The position numbers were made by a program, and so were the translations under genes. Below are positions 8,657-18,093 of a stretch of DNA of 64,000 nt, one piece after another. Each line of letters begins with the position of its first letter. Position 1 is the stretch's first letter. The notes below the pieces were generated by a model that was not told where the DNA came from, ran no database searches, and worked only from the letters and a program-made list of their open reading frames with translations. This stretch comes from JACCVL01 sp963695375. GTDB lineage: Bacteria; Actinomycetota; Actinomycetes; Propionibacteriales; Nocardioidaceae. The stretch is taken from positions 310,001-374,000 of the forward strand of contig OY968767.1 in the NCBI GenBank assembly GCA_963695375.1. The letters are read 5' to 3'.

Positions 8657-9571
8657 TCACTGCTGCACCGTCAGATCCGTTCCGTCGTACCACTGCTTGG
8701 AGAAGTCGGTCAGCGTCCCGTCGTCGTGCATGTCGCCGACGATCGTGTCGACGGCATCGACGAACGCGGCCGGGTCTGCGCTGGCCTTCTTGTCGATGGC
8801 CACGGCGAGCGGCTCGTAGAACACCGGATCGCCGGCGATCTTGACCGGCTTGCCGGAGTCGACGTAACCCTGCGCGGTGGTCAGCGAGGTGATGACGGCG
8901 TCCAGCCGGGTGCCGTCACCGAGCGACAGGTCCTGCAGCGCGGTCGTGTCGGTGTCGTAGCCGGAGATCTCGGCGTCGTCGATGACGAAGTCGAAGGTGA
9001 AGCCCTCGATCTCGAGCGACTTGTCCAGGAACTGTTCGTAGGTGCAGCCGCTGCAGACGCCGATCTTGGCGCCGTCGAGGTCGGTGGCGACGTCGCTCAC
9101 CGACGTGTTGTCCTCATGCACGACGACCACGGCCGGGGTGTAGTAGTACGGCTCGCTGAAGTGCAGGACCTCCTGCCGGTCGTTGGTCGGGGTCATCGAG
9201 CCGACGCTCATCTGCCACCGGTCGTTCCAGCCTCCGGAGGTGATGACATCCCAGGACGGTGCCTCCCAGGCGACCTCGACTCCCAGCCGCTCGGCGATCT
9301 CGGTGGCCACGTCGATGTCGAAGCCGACGTACTCCTGCGTCTTCTTGTCCAGCGACGACTGCGGCGGGTACGCCGGGTCGGTCGACACCGTCAGCACCCC
9401 GCGGTCACAGATCTCGGCGAGCAGGTCGTCGGAGCCGTCGGCCTGCGCGCAGGCGCCCTCCTCGGACGGACCGGCGGCGATGGTGCTGCGCTCGTCGCTC
9501 CCGCCGCAGGCGGCCAGGGGGACGGCGAGCAGGACCGCCGCAGACAACAGCACAGTTCGGGGGGTATGCAT
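8657..9571 (-). CDS. Amino-acid ABC transporter substrate-binding lipoprotein
   Basis: 304 residues. The signal peptide ends in a lipobox LAAC (Cys22), so the protein is a membrane-anchored extracellular binder. The SBP type 3 fold is seen in GVLTVSTDPAYPP, YVGFDIDVATEIAERLG and the C-terminal KQWYDG block. A clear Shine-Dalgarno GGAGG sits six nt before the ATG. It leads the three-gene importer. The nearby FAD oxidoreductase and GcvT-like enzyme suggest a ligand such as a methylated amino acid, but this is not provable from the sequence. Confidence 0.93.
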   Translation of the reverse strand: MHTPRTVLLSAAVLLAVPLAACGGSDERSTIAAGPSEEGACAQADGSDDLLAEICDRGVLTVSTDPAYPPQSSLDKKTQEYVGFDIDVATEIAERLGVEVAWEAPSWDVITSGGWNDRWQMSVGSMTPTNDRQEVLHFSEPYYYTPAVVVVHEDNTSVSDVATDLDGAKIGVCSGCTYEQFLDKSLEIEGFTFDFVIDDAEISGYDTDTTALQDLSLGDGTRLDAVITSLTTAQGYVDSGKPVKIAGDPVFYEPLAVAIDKKASADPAAFVDAVDTIVGDMHDDGTLTDFSKQWYDGTDLTVQQ

Positions 9572-9834
9572 GCAGATCCTCCAGGAGCACGACGGCGAGA
9601 GCGGATCAGGTGCAGGATGGCACGCCCGGGGCGGTCTGTCGGCAATTTCGCCACGGCGTCGCCGGTCTGTGACGGCACCGTGACTTCCGGTGCGGCCCCA
9701 CCGGCCGCACTGACCGGCGAGTCAGCACAAGGCCCGTCGGCCCCTCCCGCCCGGACCGGCGGAGTCCATGCCTGGACCCTGACCCGCCCGCAGCGGCATG
9801 CTGGCGGTTCCAGCGCGGCAGTCAGGGAGGTCGG

Positions 9835-10308
9835 ATGAGTGAGGTGCGCGCGGAACGGTTGACGGCCGAGATCGACGGCCCGTTCGTCGTCTTCCTGATC
9901 GGCCTGCGGGTCAACAAGCCGTGGAAGATCCGGACCTGGTGGCCGGCCTTCGTCGCGATGCCGCGGATGCTCAAGGAGCTGGAGCGGGACCCGGCGACCG
10001 GCTTCCTCGGGGCGCAGAGCAGTCTCGGGATGATCGTGCAGTACTGGCGCAGCTTCGAGGACCTGGAGCGGTACGCCAACTCCCGGGACCACCTGCATTG
10101 GCCGGCCTGGCGGGCGTTCAACCGGCGGGTCCGCAACAGCCGCGGCGACGCAGGCATCTGGCACGAGACGTTCCTCGTGGAGGCGGGTGCCTACGAGGCG
10201 ATCTACTCCGGTGTGCCGCCCCGCGGCCTCGGACGGGTCGGCCGACTGCTGCCCGCGACCGGACGCCGGGAGTCGGCCCGCTCCCGGATCGACCAGCCGG
10301 CACCGTGA
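9835..10308 (+). CDS. DUF4188 domain-containing protein
   Basis: 157 residues with the conserved DUF4188 blocks: PFVVFLIGLRVNKPWK, a middle VQYWRSFEDLERYAN, and WHETFLV. The family is related to haem-binding dehydratase/monooxygenase-like folds, but no function is established. A Shine-Dalgarno GGGAGG precedes the ATG. Its stop overlaps the grpB-like start (GTGA). It is divergent from the amino-acid importer across a 263-nt gap in which no further gene is supported. Confidence 0.82.
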   Translation: MSEVRAERLTAEIDGPFVVFLIGLRVNKPWKIRTWWPAFVAMPRMLKELERDPATGFLGAQSSLGMIVQYWRSFEDLERYANSRDHLHWPAWRAFNRRVRNSRGDAGIWHETFLVEAGAYEAIYSGVPPRGLGRVGRLLPATGRRESARSRIDQPAP

Positions 10309-10862
10309 CAAGCGACCCCGAGCCGGACTACCTGCAACCGCGCACCCGGGTCGACGGGAGCATCCATCTCGGCGAGCCCGACCCCCGGTGGGCCGACGCC
10401 TACGCCGGCGAGGCCGCGACCCTTCGGGCCGCGCTCGGACCGCTGGCGGTGCGGGTCGAGCACGTGGGCTCCACCGCTGTCCCCGGACTCGTCGCCAAGC
10501 CGATCATCGACATCCTGCTGGTCGTACCCGACCCGAGCGACGAGGCCGCTTACGTCCGCCGCGTCGAGGCGGGCGGCTACCTGCTGCACCTGCGGGAGCC
10601 GGGCTGGCACCAGCATCGACTGTTCAAGCGGTCCGACCCGAGCGTCAACCTGCACGTGTTCGGTCCGGACGCGCCCGAGGTCGAGCGCCTGCTCGTGTTC
10701 CGCGACCGGCTCCGCAGCAGCCCCGACGAACGGGACCTTTACCAGGCCGCCAAGCGGGAGCTGGCCGCCCGCCGGTGGGCGTACGTCCAGGACTACGCCG
10801 ACGCGAAGTCGACCGTCGTCGAGCAGATCCTCGCCAGAGCACGAGCAGTTCCACGGCCGTGA
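10305..10862 (+). CDS. GrpB family protein (nucleotidyltransferase-like fold)
   Basis: 185 residues starting at the GTG that overlaps the DUF4188 stop. GrpB hallmarks are VEHVGSTAVPGLVAKPIIDI and, further on, LRSSPDERDLYQAAKREL. The GST.VPGL..KP..D pattern is the metal/nucleotide site of the family, which is distantly related to nucleotidyltransferases. The physiological substrate is unknown. It is translationally coupled to the DUF4188 gene. Confidence 0.88.
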   Translation: MTSDPEPDYLQPRTRVDGSIHLGEPDPRWADAYAGEAATLRAALGPLAVRVEHVGSTAVPGLVAKPIIDILLVVPDPSDEAAYVRRVEAGGYLLHLREPGWHQHRLFKRSDPSVNLHVFGPDAPEVERLLVFRDRLRSSPDERDLYQAAKRELAARRWAYVQDYADAKSTVVEQILARARAVPRP

Positions 10863-10877
10863 CCGCTTGCCGGCGCC

Positions 10878-10891
10878 TATGGTGGTGGTCC
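10878..10891 (+). promoter_or_regulatory. Possible -10 element before a 74-residue ORF
   Basis: TATGGT at 10878-10883, eight nt before the ATG at 10892, fits a leaderless start. No good -35 is visible. Confidence 0.4.
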
Positions 10892-11116
10892 ATGACGACG
10901 GTGGTCCTGCGCATCCGGATGACCAGCGGCCAACACATGGACGTCACCTACGAGGAGCCTGACTCGCAGGACGCCGACCAGGTGATCGCGAACGTCGTCG
11001 CCACCCTTGCCCGCGACTCCGGAATTCTCCGCACTCGGCACGGCGACCGGCTGGTAGCCGTCTACGGGCGCGGCGTGGCCGCGCTCGAAGTGGCCCCGCG
11101 CGGGGCGGTTCTGTGA
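10892..11116 (+). CDS. Hypothetical protein, 74 residues
   Basis: Not assigned to a family. The ATG lies eight nt after TATGGT and there is no Shine-Dalgarno, so a leaderless transcript is likely. The protein is small, soluble and mixed alpha/beta in character (LRIRMTSGQHMDV, then YEEPDSQDADQVIANVVATL). It has no signal peptide, cysteines or membrane segment. Coding character is supported by strong third-position GC and by its fit between neighbours on the same strand. Confidence 0.6.
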   Translation: MTTVVLRIRMTSGQHMDVTYEEPDSQDADQVIANVVATLARDSGILRTRHGDRLVAVYGRGVAALEVAPRGAVL

Positions 11117-11172
11117 CGCCGGCGGGCGTACTGTCAGGCTCGGGGACCCTCCGGCAGGAAGAAGGCACAGCC

Positions 11173-11313
11173 ATGGCCGACAAGTCACCGCGTCAGCACC
11201 TGTCCAAGAAGGCCGGCAAGTCGCTCAAGGAGAAGCGGGCCGAGAAGCACGCCAAGGCCGACGCCAAGAACAAGCTGGGGAGCGCACCGCCTCCCCCCTC
11301 CCACAAGCGCTGA
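11173..11313 (+). CDS. Small lysine-rich conserved actinobacterial protein
   Basis: 46 residues, strongly basic and rich in Lys/Ala (KSPRQHLSKKAGKSLKEKRA, then a tail SAPPPPSHKR). Short proteins of this composition are widespread in Actinobacteria and have no known function. A Shine-Dalgarno AGGAAG lies upstream of the ATG, and TACTGT near 11129 is a possible -10. The composition suggests nucleic-acid or ribosome association; that is inference. Confidence 0.72.
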   Translation: MADKSPRQHLSKKAGKSLKEKRAEKHAKADAKNKLGSAPPPPSHKR

Positions 11314-11400
11314 GACGTCGGCGGCTGCGGTCCCACGGCGGCGCCACGGTGGTGCCGCCGGCCGGACGCCCCAGTCCGTCGAGTGCGCGATGCTGGGTCG

Positions 11401-11793
11401 ATGACCGAGCAAAACGTCCTGGACGACGAGTTGCAGCCGTGCGGCACCGAGCCGCTGACGGGGTTCTTCCGCGACGGCTGCTGCAGCACCGGCCCCGACG
11501 ACGTCGGCAGCCACACCATCTGCGCCGTCGTGACCGCCGAGTTCCTCGACCACCAGCGCAGCATCGGCAACGATCTGTCCACGCCACGGCCCGAGTATCG
11601 GTTCCCCGGACTCGTGCCCGGGGATCGCTGGTGCGTGACCGCGGTGAACTGGGCGCGCGCCTTCAACGACGGGGTCGCCGCGCCGGTCGTGCTGGCGTCC
11701 ACCAACAAGGCGGTGCTGGACGTCGTGCCGCTCTCGGCGCTTCGGGCGCACGCGATCGACGTCCCGGCCGACCCCAGCTCGCTCGAGCCGTAG
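11401..11793 (+). CDS. DUF2237 family protein
   Basis: 130 residues. Conserved DUF2237 blocks: CGTEPLTGFFRDGCCSTG, HTICAVVTAEFL, and GDRWCVTAVNWARA with VVLASTNKAVLDVV. Three cysteines in the N-terminal half are typical of the family. The function is not established. An in-frame GTG at 11383 is possible, but the ATG matches the usual N-terminus. It converges on the large secreted-protein gene. Confidence 0.85.
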   Translation: MTEQNVLDDELQPCGTEPLTGFFRDGCCSTGPDDVGSHTICAVVTAEFLDHQRSIGNDLSTPRPEYRFPGLVPGDRWCVTAVNWARAFNDGVAAPVVLASTNKAVLDVVPLSALRAHAIDVPADPSSLEP

Positions 11794-11852
11794 CCGGGCC
11801 CGGCGAGCCCGGTGAGCCGGTGACGGGTGCACCGGACCGCGGCGCGGCCGAG

Positions 11853-14800
11853 CTACCTGACCTCGAACCGGCGGGACCCCGACCAGGCGCCGGCGGCACC
11901 GGCGGTGTCCTCCGCGCGGACCCGGAACCACATCCGGGTGGCGGGCAGCGTGCTGGTGGAGAAGGTCGACGTCGTGACCTGTCTCAGCACCGTCGGCGAG
12001 GAGAAGTCCTGTTGGTTGTCGATGGCGATGGTGTAGCCGACGGCGCCGCTGACGTCCGACCAGTCGAAGACGATGTTCTGCCCCACGGAGAAGCGCGCGT
12101 CCGCGGCCGGGGACAGCAGCGACGGCGCCGGAAGCGGACCCGATCCCGATGGTTCGACGGTCAGGGTGGCGGCTCGGGAGACGCCGCCGACACTCGCCGT
12201 CAGCGTCACCGGAGTCGATGCCGTCACCGGTGAGGTGTTCGCGGCGAAGGTCGCGCTGGTCTGTCCGGCCGGCACGGTGACACTCGCAGGGACCGAGACC
12301 GCTCCGTTCGAGCTCGACAGACCCACCACGCTGCCCCCCGTCGGGGCCGGGCCGGTCAGCGTCACGGTGCCGGTGGAGTTCGCACCGCCCACCACGCTCG
12401 ACGGTGCGACCGCGAGTGAGGACAGCGCGACCGCGGTTCCGGTCGCCGCCTGCGGGGTGAAGCTGCGCATCGACGAGAACGGGCCGGCCACTCCGGCCGC
12501 GTTGCGGGCACGGACCCGCCACCACAGCTGTCGGGCGGGCAGGTCGGTGAGCACCACCTGCGAGGCCGTCACGGTCGGGTTGGCCACGTACGGCGTCGTC
12601 ATCGGCGAGCTGTCGTCGATCCGGACCTCGTAGCTCGTGGCGTTGGGCACGTTGTTCCAGTCCAACGTGACCGGTTGCGTGAGCCCGGTCGCCCCGTTGG
12701 CGGGACTCTGCAGGGTGGGGGCGGCCGGGGTGGGCGGGTTCACCGTCAGCGTTGCGCTGCGGGTCACCCCGCCGACCGACCCCGAGACCACCACCGGGCT
12801 GGGAGTCGTGACCGCCACGGTCGTCACCGTGAACGTCCTGCTGGTCGCCCCGGCGGGGACGGTCACGCTGCCCGGCACGCTGGCCGCGGCGGAGTCGTCG
12901 GACAGCGACACCACGGTCCCTCCGGACGGAGCAGCAGCGCTCAGCCTCACGGTCCCGGTGGAGGAGTTGCCCCCCACCACCGTCGTCGGACTCAGCGACA
13001 GTGCGGTGAGGCTCGAGGTCGAGCCGCGGGTGATGCTCAGGGCGGTGAACCGGGTCACACCGCCCAGGGTTGCGGAGAGTTGGACCGTGGTGTTGTCCAC
13101 CGGGAATGTGGTGATCGGGAAGGTCGCACTGCTGGACCCGGCAGGCACGGTCACGGTCTCTGGAACACTGGCCGACCCTGGCAGGTTGCTGCCCAGGCTG
13201 ACCGCCACTCCGCCGGACGGAGCCGGGCTATCCAGCGTGACGGTGCCGGTCGAGGGTGAGCCGCCGGTCACGCTGCTCGGGTTCACGCTGAGTCCGGTCA
13301 GCGCCGGCAGGCTGGGGGAGACGGTGAGCGTGGCCGACCGGGTGACCCCACGACCGGTCACCGAGATGGTGACGTCCGTCGGCGTCTGCACGGGTGACGT
13401 GGTGATGTCGAAGCGACCCAGCGTGGTCGCCGCGTTGACCGTGGCGAAGTCGGGGACTGCGGCGACCGCCGGGTTGCTGCTGGTGACCCGCACCCGCTGG
13501 TCGTAGCCGGCGAGCTCCGACAGCGGGATGATGACCTGCCCCTGGGAGCCGTTGACGGTCGAGGCCGGCACCAGCTTCAGGCTGTCAGGCTCGGGCGGCG
13601 GGGTGAGCTCCAGCGTCCAGACGGCGCTGGCCCCCCCGGCCCGGGCCGTGATCGTGACGTGGGTCCGCTTCTGCACCGGCGTGGTGCGGATCGGGAAGCC
13701 GTCGCCGCCGGCTCCGGCCGGGATGGTGTGGGTGGCCGGGACGATGGCCGCTGGTGAGGAGCTCGACAGGTTGACCTCGAATCCGCCCGGCGGGGCCAGA
13801 CCGTCACAGAACCCGGCGAAACAGCCGACCTCGAGGTCCACGATCCCCTGCGTGTCGGCACCACCGGTCGCCTTGACCGCGAACAGCTGGAGCGGCGTGT
13901 CGTTCAAGGTCGGGGGCAGCAGCGTGATGGTGGTCGAGGCTGACGTCCCGTTGTACGTCGCCGTGACGGTCACCGGCGTGGGGGCAGTCACGAACCCAAC
14001 CCGCATCCCGCGGGCAGAGTTGGGGGCGCCGGTGGGGAACACCAGCACGTGACCAGACGATTCGCCCGCCGTGATCTGTCGCGACTCCGGCAGCTCGGGC
14101 AGCAGGGCCGGGTGGCTGGTGCTGAACGTGACGGTTGCACCGCCCGCGGGCGCGGCTCGGGTCAGGTGGATGCTGCCTCTGGCCTCGCCGCCGCTGTACT
14201 TGAGCTCCGGGAAGGTGACCGCGCTCATCCTGAGGCTCACGGACGGCACGGAGAACGTGCCGGTCGCCGACCAGTCGGTGTAGGCCTCCGAGCTGCCGAG
14301 GTAGCCGTGCTGGGAACGCACCCGCCAGAACTTGCTGCCGCTCGTGAGCGTCGGCACGATCAGCCGGTTGTCACTCGTCCGGAACGTCTCCTCGACGGTG
14401 CCGAAGCTTGCGCTGTTGGAGATCTGCACCTGATAGCCGTTTTGCTGGTGGTTGGGCACGTGCGTCCAGGACAACGTCACCGGCAGCTGCTGCGAGGTCC
14501 CGTTGCCGGGCCCGACCAGCGTGGGCGCCGCGGGGAACGGGTTGGCGTCGCTGACGCTGAAGTCGACGAGGTTCGAGGGCGGTCCCACCAGCCCGTCCGC
14601 ATTCACCGCGAGCACCCGGGCCTGGAAGCTGCCGATGTGCCCGCCGCCGAACGAGATGCCCTCAGTCGTTCCCTGCAGGCCCACCTGCCGCACCCGCGTG
14701 CCCACGGGGAAGCTCGGATCGGTCGACTCCTGGAGGATGTAGCTGACCGCGCCGGGCACTGCGGTCCAGCTGAAGGTGACCGTCTCCAGGGGGTGGTACT

Positions 14801-15293
14801 GGCCGCTGCCGTCCGGGGGGCTGAGCGTGGGAGCGGCCGGCACGCCCGGCCCGGCGCCGGTCACCACGACGCGGCGGGCGGCGGACCAGGCGCCCTGCTC
14901 CACGTCAGGGCTCACCGCCTGGACCCGCCAGAAGTAGGTGCCCGGCGGGATGCCGCTGATGGTGTCGTCGGTGGTCTCCGCGCCGACGAGCAGGACCAGG
15001 TTCCGCTCGATGACGGTGCCGAAGTCAGACGACCGGCTGAGCTGCCAGTTGTAGCCACCGGCCCCGCTCACCGCGGTCCACGAGATGGTGAACGGGATGG
15101 TGACGCTGGCGCCGTCGGCCGGGCCGAGGGGCTGCGGCGCGGCCGGCGCCACGGCCGGTGCCAACTCCGGTGCCAACTCCGGCGCCGACGCGGGCGCGGC
15201 CACGGCGACCGCACCATTCAGACCGGCCAGGACCAGGAGCGAGACCAGTCCCGTCACGAGTCCCCGCGCCCCGACTCCGCGCTGCTGCCTCAT
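11853..15293 (-). CDS. Large secreted repeat protein (fibronectin-like and Ig-like repeats)
   Basis: 1146 residues. The N-terminal signal peptide (GLVTGLVSLLVLAGLNGAVA) is followed by an Ala/Pro/Glu-rich stretch. Three fibronectin-type-III-like units come next (FTISWTAVSGAGGYNWQLS; VTFSWTAVPGAVSYILQEST; VTLSWTHVPNHQQNGYQVQ). About six units of 85-95 residues follow, with the pattern SSxTGTVTL, PAPSGG and VPxSVTVPAGxTSATF. Two further fibronectin-like units occur, one placed before the last of the 85-95-residue units and one closing the protein. No catalytic domain, LPXTG or C-terminal anchor is visible, so it is probably released or loosely bound to the cell wall. It may be an adhesin or matrix protein (inference). 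A GGGAGG precedes the ATG. Confidence 0.8.
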   Translation of the reverse strand: MRQQRGVGARGLVTGLVSLLVLAGLNGAVAVAAPASAPELAPELAPAVAPAAPQPLGPADGASVTIPFTISWTAVSGAGGYNWQLSRSSDFGTVIERNLVLLVGAETTDDTISGIPPGTYFWRVQAVSPDVEQGAWSAARRVVVTGAGPGVPAAPTLSPPDGSGQYHPLETVTFSWTAVPGAVSYILQESTDPSFPVGTRVRQVGLQGTTEGISFGGGHIGSFQARVLAVNADGLVGPPSNLVDFSVSDANPFPAAPTLVGPGNGTSQQLPVTLSWTHVPNHQQNGYQVQISNSASFGTVEETFRTSDNRLIVPTLTSGSKFWRVRSQHGYLGSSEAYTDWSATGTFSVPSVSLRMSAVTFPELKYSGGEARGSIHLTRAAPAGGATVTFSTSHPALLPELPESRQITAGESSGHVLVFPTGAPNSARGMRVGFVTAPTPVTVTATYNGTSASTTITLLPPTLNDTPLQLFAVKATGGADTQGIVDLEVGCFAGFCDGLAPPGGFEVNLSSSSPAAIVPATHTIPAGAGGDGFPIRTTPVQKRTHVTITARAGGASAVWTLELTPPPEPDSLKLVPASTVNGSQGQVIIPLSELAGYDQRVRVTSSNPAVAAVPDFATVNAATTLGRFDITTSPVQTPTDVTISVTGRGVTRSATLTVSPSLPALTGLSVNPSSVTGGSPSTGTVTLDSPAPSGGVAVSLGSNLPGSASVPETVTVPAGSSSATFPITTFPVDNTTVQLSATLGGVTRFTALSITRGSTSSLTALSLSPTTVVGGNSSTGTVRLSAAAPSGGTVVSLSDDSAAASVPGSVTVPAGATSRTFTVTTVAVTTPSPVVVSGSVGGVTRSATLTVNPPTPAAPTLQSPANGATGLTQPVTLDWNNVPNATSYEVRIDDSSPMTTPYVANPTVTASQVVLTDLPARQLWWRVRARNAAGVAGPFSSMRSFTPQAATGTAVALSSLAVAPSSVVGGANSTGTVTLTGPAPTGGSVVGLSSSNGAVSVPASVTVPAGQTSATFAANTSPVTASTPVTLTASVGGVSRAATLTVEPSGSGPLPAPSLLSPAADARFSVGQNIVFDWSDVSGAVGYTIAIDNQQDFSSPTVLRQVTTSTFSTSTLPATRMWFRVRAEDTAGAAGAWSGSRRFEVR

Positions 15294-15469
15294 CCGCCCG
15301 GCCGACCTCCCGAGCCCCCGCAGTCCACTACGTCGGCGACGGCACCCTCACGACACCGGGACGATCGTCACGAGCGTGGGCGGTTGTCGCCACCACCACG
15401 ATAGGAAGGTCGGTCCCCGCTGTCGTGTGTACCTTCGTCGTAGGACCACGCCAGGAGGCGGCGCGTGCC

Positions 15470-17605
15470 TCAGGCCTGGGGCGACGGCCCGCTCAAGGCG
15501 TCCCGCAGCAGCGTGACCAGCGCCTCGAGCTGTACGTCGGCCGACGACGCCACCTCGTCATCGGACCCGTCGAGCGCTCTGGCTGCGAGTCCCGCCTTGC
15601 TCTCGATCAGCTCCGCGATCCGCGCGTCGATGGTCTGAGCGGCGATGATGCGCCACGCGGTGACGGGCTCCTCCTGCCCGATGCGATGCACCCGGTCGAT
15701 GGCTTGGGTCTGCTCCGCATCGGTCCAGGACAGCTCGGCGAGCACGACGTTGGACGCGACGTGCAGGTTCAGCCCCACCCCGGCGGCGCTCAGGGAGCAC
15801 ACGACCACCGCCACGTCCGGGTCGTTGACGAAGGCGTCGATGTTCCGCTGCCGCGCCTTCGGAGTCTGGTCGCCGCGGATCGAGGAGCACCGCACGCCGC
15901 GCTTGGCGAAGGTCTCCTCCGCGACGTCCATCACGTCCACGTGCTTGGCGAAGAAGACGACCTTGCCGACGCTTCGGGCCAGCTGTGCGGCGTAGTCCGC
16001 CGCCAGGCCGGCCTTCGCCTGACCGATGCGACGCATCATGCTGAAGACGTTCTCGCCGGTCTCCGCCGAATTGGCGTCCTGACGCTCCCAGGCGGCGACC
16101 TGGCGGACCAGGTCGTCGTCGATGCCGTCGACGACCGTCCCGGCGGACCGCGCGGCGAGCGCGCTCTCGTACCGGGACACCAGCCGGCGGGCCAGCTCCT
16201 GCTCGGCCTGCCGGATCGAGCGGCCGGCCTCGTCGTCCAGCTCGACCGGCAGGTCGGCGATCCGGCGGGCCGGGATGTCGGCGGCCACGTCCACCTTGCG
16301 GCGACGAACGATGCCGAGGTCGATCACGGCGCTGCGCGCGGCGGGATAGAAGCCGCGATCCGCCGGCGTCAGACCGGTGTCCTCGAGCGCGTCCCGCAGC
16401 GCCGTCCGGGGCCGCTTGTCGTCGATCCACCCCAGGAACTGCCAGATCGCCTTGAAGTCCTCGATGTCGTTGATCAGCGGGGTGCCGGTCAGCGCCATCA
16501 GCAGCGGGCGGGCGGTGCGTTCCCGGATGCGCTCGGACAGCTGCAGCGCGTGCTGGGACCGCTGCGACGTCTTGTTCTTGATGAAGTGCGCCTCGTCGAC
16601 CACCATCCCGCGGAACCCGTGGTCACCCAGCCAGCCCACGTGCCGGTCGAGCACCTCGTAGTTGACGATCACGATGTCGGCGAAGGCGTCGATCGTGTGC
16701 CCGTCGCCGTGGATCACGGTCGCGGGGTGGTCCGGCGTCCACAGACCCACCTCTCGAGCCCAGTTGGTCTTGACGACGTTCGGGACCACCGCGAGCAGCG
16801 GATAGGCGTTCGCCGCCTTGGCGGCGAGCAGCGCCTGTGCGGTCTTGCCCAGGCCGGGTTCGTCCGCGAGGAGGAAGGTCCGGTGGCCGGCGGCGGCAGC
16901 AGCGACGAGCTCTGCCTGGTGGCGCATCAGCGCCAGGTCCCCCAGCATGCGGAGCGTTGCCGGTGCCGGCAGCGTCATGGACGAGGCCGCGCCGCCGTAC
17001 TCGAACGACCTCAGCAGCGGGCCGATCAGCTCCCAGCCGTCCAACCGTCGGATGCGCGGCTCGCGGCGCTCGACGGCGCTGAAGTCGGGAGCCAGGAAGG
17101 GGTTGGCGAGCTTGCGCGAGATGACCGACTGCGGGACCACCTGCCGGTCGGTCTTGGCGGGGACGACCGCCTCCTCGACGGGCTCGTCGTCGACAACCAC
17201 CTCGACGCCGGCCGCGGTCAGCATCTCGCGCCTGAGCGACTTCGCTGCCTCCGACACGACCGCGTCCTCCGCGAGCAATGCGAGCAGCGAGGTATCCCGA
17301 GCGGCGGTCTTCGCGAGGATCGTGGCGACGCCGTCGAGCCGTTTGAGCTGGGCCGCCCGGAATGCTTCGCTGCCCGTGGTGTCGGCCTTCACCCGAGCGC
17401 GCTCCTCCCGGACCAGCAGGGCCACGACCTGGAAGGTCGTGCGCGCCGACGGGCTGATCGCGCCCCGTTGGACCGCGCGCTCGACCTCGCGCACGGTGCG
17501 GGCGAGGACCGGGATCAGGCCCTCGTCGTCGACGCCGCGCGGACGCCGCCGACCATGGGGGGCGGTGCGGGTGGCGCCGGACCGGCGCTGGCCTCGTCTG
17601 GCCAA
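15470..17605 (-). CDS. SNF2-family DEAD/DEAH helicase-like ATPase
   Basis: 711 residues from a TTG preceded by AGGAG with a 5-nt spacer; a longer frame runs to 17716 but lacks a ribosome site. Motif I is LADEPGLGKTAQALLAAK, motif II VVDEAHFIKN and motif III ALTGTPLIN. The C-terminal RecA lobe has VVVCSLSAAGVGLNLHVA and AIDRVHRIGQ. The N-terminal 150 residues are helical and unassigned. It resembles SMARCAL1/HepA-like translocases that remodel nucleic acid or stalled forks. There is no nuclease, methylase or other defence partner nearby. TTG starts are uncommon in this window. Confidence 0.86.
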   Translation of the reverse strand: MARRGQRRSGATRTAPHGRRRPRGVDDEGLIPVLARTVREVERAVQRGAISPSARTTFQVVALLVREERARVKADTTGSEAFRAAQLKRLDGVATILAKTAARDTSLLALLAEDAVVSEAAKSLRREMLTAAGVEVVVDDEPVEEAVVPAKTDRQVVPQSVISRKLANPFLAPDFSAVERREPRIRRLDGWELIGPLLRSFEYGGAASSMTLPAPATLRMLGDLALMRHQAELVAAAAAGHRTFLLADEPGLGKTAQALLAAKAANAYPLLAVVPNVVKTNWAREVGLWTPDHPATVIHGDGHTIDAFADIVIVNYEVLDRHVGWLGDHGFRGMVVDEAHFIKNKTSQRSQHALQLSERIRERTARPLLMALTGTPLINDIEDFKAIWQFLGWIDDKRPRTALRDALEDTGLTPADRGFYPAARSAVIDLGIVRRRKVDVAADIPARRIADLPVELDDEAGRSIRQAEQELARRLVSRYESALAARSAGTVVDGIDDDLVRQVAAWERQDANSAETGENVFSMMRRIGQAKAGLAADYAAQLARSVGKVVFFAKHVDVMDVAEETFAKRGVRCSSIRGDQTPKARQRNIDAFVNDPDVAVVVCSLSAAGVGLNLHVASNVVLAELSWTDAEQTQAIDRVHRIGQEEPVTAWRIIAAQTIDARIAELIESKAGLAARALDGSDDEVASSADVQLEALVTLLRDALSGPSPQA

Positions 17606-18093
17606 TGACTCTCCTGTGCCGTGCCCGGCGCAGACCGGGGCGGTCGGGCAGCGACGCTTCCGGCCGGGACCGTGAACCGACGCTGCGATGTCGCCGATGG
17701 ACGCCGCAGCGCACATCGGCAGGCAACCCGAGACGCCACCCGGGCGACATGGCTGTCACCGCGACTGCATCCCGAAGCCCCGCATCCGGTGTCGACGCTG
17801 TTTCATCCTCGGCCGGATTCCGCTCACCGACCGCAGAGAGGATGAGATGGCGGCCGACGATCGGCCCTGCGGGAACGCCTACGGGCCATCGTAGCGCCTG
17901 AGTGGTCGGCCGGGGTCGCCGCAGCCCTCCGGCGGTGTCTCGTGGGGGATCTGGCCTGCCGGCGAGCGGACTGCATCGCGTAGCGAGACCAAGCACCCGA
18001 AACACGGGGTGGCCTCGGCCGGCCTGGCAGCGCTAAGGCTGGTGGACGAGCCAGTGGGGACCCCGCCCGCATTGCTGGCCGAGGAGGTGCCCG
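17606..18093. other. Non-coding or decayed stretch, about 490 bp
   Basis: No open frame here has a family motif or convincing ribosome site. Frames of about 90-100 codons exist on both strands but are Arg/Pro-rich, as in spurious GC-rich frames. The segment must hold the promoter of the SNF2 gene. Confidence 0.5.

Noticed and set aside
14049..15404. Plus-strand frame of 451 codons opposite the secreted repeat protein
   Set aside because: It mirrors the repeats of the minus-strand gene and has no ribosome site or recognisable domain.
15470..17605. SNF2 helicase as part of a phage-defence island
   Set aside because: No nuclease, methyltransferase, phospholipase or other defence partner lies next to it.
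17606..18093. Several frames of about 90-100 codons on both strands
   Set aside because: No ribosome site, motif or conserved neighbour arrangement; composition is that of chance frames.
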